Shown here piece after piece: positions 7,111-7,828 of a stretch of 7,828 nt of DNA; the stretch's first letter is position 1; each line of letters starts with the position of its first letter. Under the pieces are notes generated by a model. The model did no database searches, was not told where the DNA came from, and was given only the letters and a program-made list of their open reading frames with translations. Source of the stretch: Lentisphaera sp. (GTDB lineage: Bacteria; Verrucomicrobiota; Lentisphaeria; Victivallales; GWF2-50-93); the NCBI GenBank assembly GCA_020721745.1, contig DYMC01000112.1:1-7828 (forward strand), given 5' to 3'. Position numbers and translations under genes: made by a program.

Positions 7111-7828
7111 TGGGTAAACGACATGAAGCCATCGGCATCAAGCAGGCGATCCGTTTCGAGTGGATGCAGAAGGCAGCCAATCTGCTGCTGGCAGGACTCG
7201 ACGCCAAAACCATCCGCCAGGAGCTGCATGAGTTCCTCGTGGACAGAAAAGGCAACGGCTCAGAGGGCGAACGAAGCGATCAGACCCGGACCTTCGTGGT
7301 CAACAACTTGATGAAGATCTGGGTCTCTCCTGACCCCGAGTTGATCCCGTTCCGGGATGCCTCGCTGGCGCTTCTGCGGGAAAACCCGGCCATGGCTCTG
7401 GCGGTCCACTGGGGGATGATCTCGGCGGTGTATCCGTTCTGGTTCAATGTGGCCCGCCAGACCGGCCGTTTGCTGGCCTTGCAGGATCAGGTGACCCAGA
7501 CCCAGATCATCAACCGCCTGAAGGAACAGTACGGTGACCGGCAAACCGTCAGCCGCTATGCCCGGTTCGTCATCCGCTCCTTTGTCGCATGGGGAGCCCT
7601 GAAGGATTCCGAGACCAAAGGCTGCTATGAGAAAGCCGCTCCGGTGAGCATTGCCGAGCCAAACCTGGCCATCCTGATGTTTGAATCCGCACTCCTGGCC
7701 ACACCGGAGGCCAAGGGCGCATTGGGTCTGCTCCTGAACAACCCGGCTTTCTTCCCATTCCAGCTCCCCGTGATGACCGGTGACTTTGTATCCCGGCGTA
7801 GCGACCGGATCGACGTGGTTCGCTATGG
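7110..7828 (+). CDS. brxA: BrxA-like protein of BREX type 3 (3' partial)
   Basis: The frame is open from ATG 7110 to the right edge, 239 codons without a stop. The ATG shares one base with the pglZ stop (TGATG). The protein is soluble and mostly helical, and begins MGKRHEAIGIKQAIRFEW. An N-terminal helical part includes LLLAGLDAKTIRQELHEFL (about residues 25-43). A middle part contains AVHWGMISAVYPFWFNVARQ, and LKEQYGDRQTVSRYARFVIR is a possible winged-helix or DNA-contacting segment. The end SRRSDRIDVVRY looks close to the natural C-terminus, so probably only a few to some tens of residues are missing. The call rests mainly on position: in BREX-3 the gene after pglZ is brxA (DUF1819). The layout of an N-terminal helical bundle and later helix-turn-helix-like region fits what is known of BrxA, a small DNA-binding BREX protein. 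Direct sequence similarity to DUF1819 could not be tested here, so it could be another small BREX accessory gene. Confidence 0.62.
   Translation, partial: MGKRHEAIGIKQAIRFEWMQKAANLLLAGLDAKTIRQELHEFLVDRKGNGSEGERSDQTRTFVVNNLMKIWVSPDPELIPFRDASLALLRENPAMALAVHWGMISAVYPFWFNVARQTGRLLALQDQVTQTQIINRLKEQYGDRQTVSRYARFVIRSFVAWGALKDSETKGCYEKAAPVSIAEPNLAILMFESALLATPEAKGALGLLLNNPAFFPFQLPVMTGDFVSRRSDRIDVVRY

Larger units (their letters stand above)
1..7828 (+). other. BREX type 3 defence operon (partial) with an inserted AIPR gene
   Basis: Five co-directional genes in the order pglXI-AIPR-brxHII-pglZ-brxA. Junctions are a 34-base gap, an 8-base overlap, a 4-base overlap and a 1-base overlap, so one polycistronic message is likely. 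The signature gene is pglZ, and the helicase next to it plus the DUF1156-like methylase tail indicate type 3 rather than type 1 or 2. The system's brxC and brxF ATPase genes and its promoter are expected upstream of the window. No integrase, tRNA or direct-repeat boundary was seen. Confidence 0.85.

Overview
The window holds an internal-to-3'-end portion of a BREX type 3 (bacteriophage exclusion) defence operon. All five genes lie on the + strand and are packed almost without gaps. In order they are: the C-terminal end of the adenine-specific DNA methyltransferase (pglXI), an AIPR-family protein, the large SNF2/DEAH helicase (brxHII), the alkaline-phosphatase-fold protein pglZ, and a nearly complete brxA-like gene that runs off the right edge. 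The published type 3 order is brxF-brxC-pglXI-brxHII-pglZ-brxA. The window matches its last four genes, with one extra gene inserted; brxF and brxC would lie left of base 1. There is no non-coding stretch above 300 bases: the longest gap is 34 bases (429-462), and no RNA gene, terminator, CRISPR array or insertion sequence was seen.

The organism is a bacterium with a GC-rich genome, probably a proteobacterium. A heptad GGCGAGG repeat followed by an A-rich patch in pglZ recalls dispersed repeats I associate with Desulfuromonadales/Geobacter-type genomes, but this taxonomic hint is weak. The BREX core genes are GC-rich (42 of 60 bases G+C in the line 2461-2520). The AIPR gene is clearly poorer (28 of 60 in the line 1021-1080), which suggests a separate origin.

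Likely function: PglXI marks self DNA by adenine methylation, while BrxHII, PglZ and BrxA take part in blocking phage DNA replication. The AIPR protein is the unusual part. Its N-terminus carries a D-x-x-x-D ... Q-x-K signature like that of PD-(D/E)XK nucleases, so it may be an added nuclease or abortive-infection effector built into the BREX transcript. The second notable feature is a tandem array of four 7-bp units inside pglZ. Because 7 is not a multiple of 3, a copy-number change would frameshift pglZ and could switch the system off.
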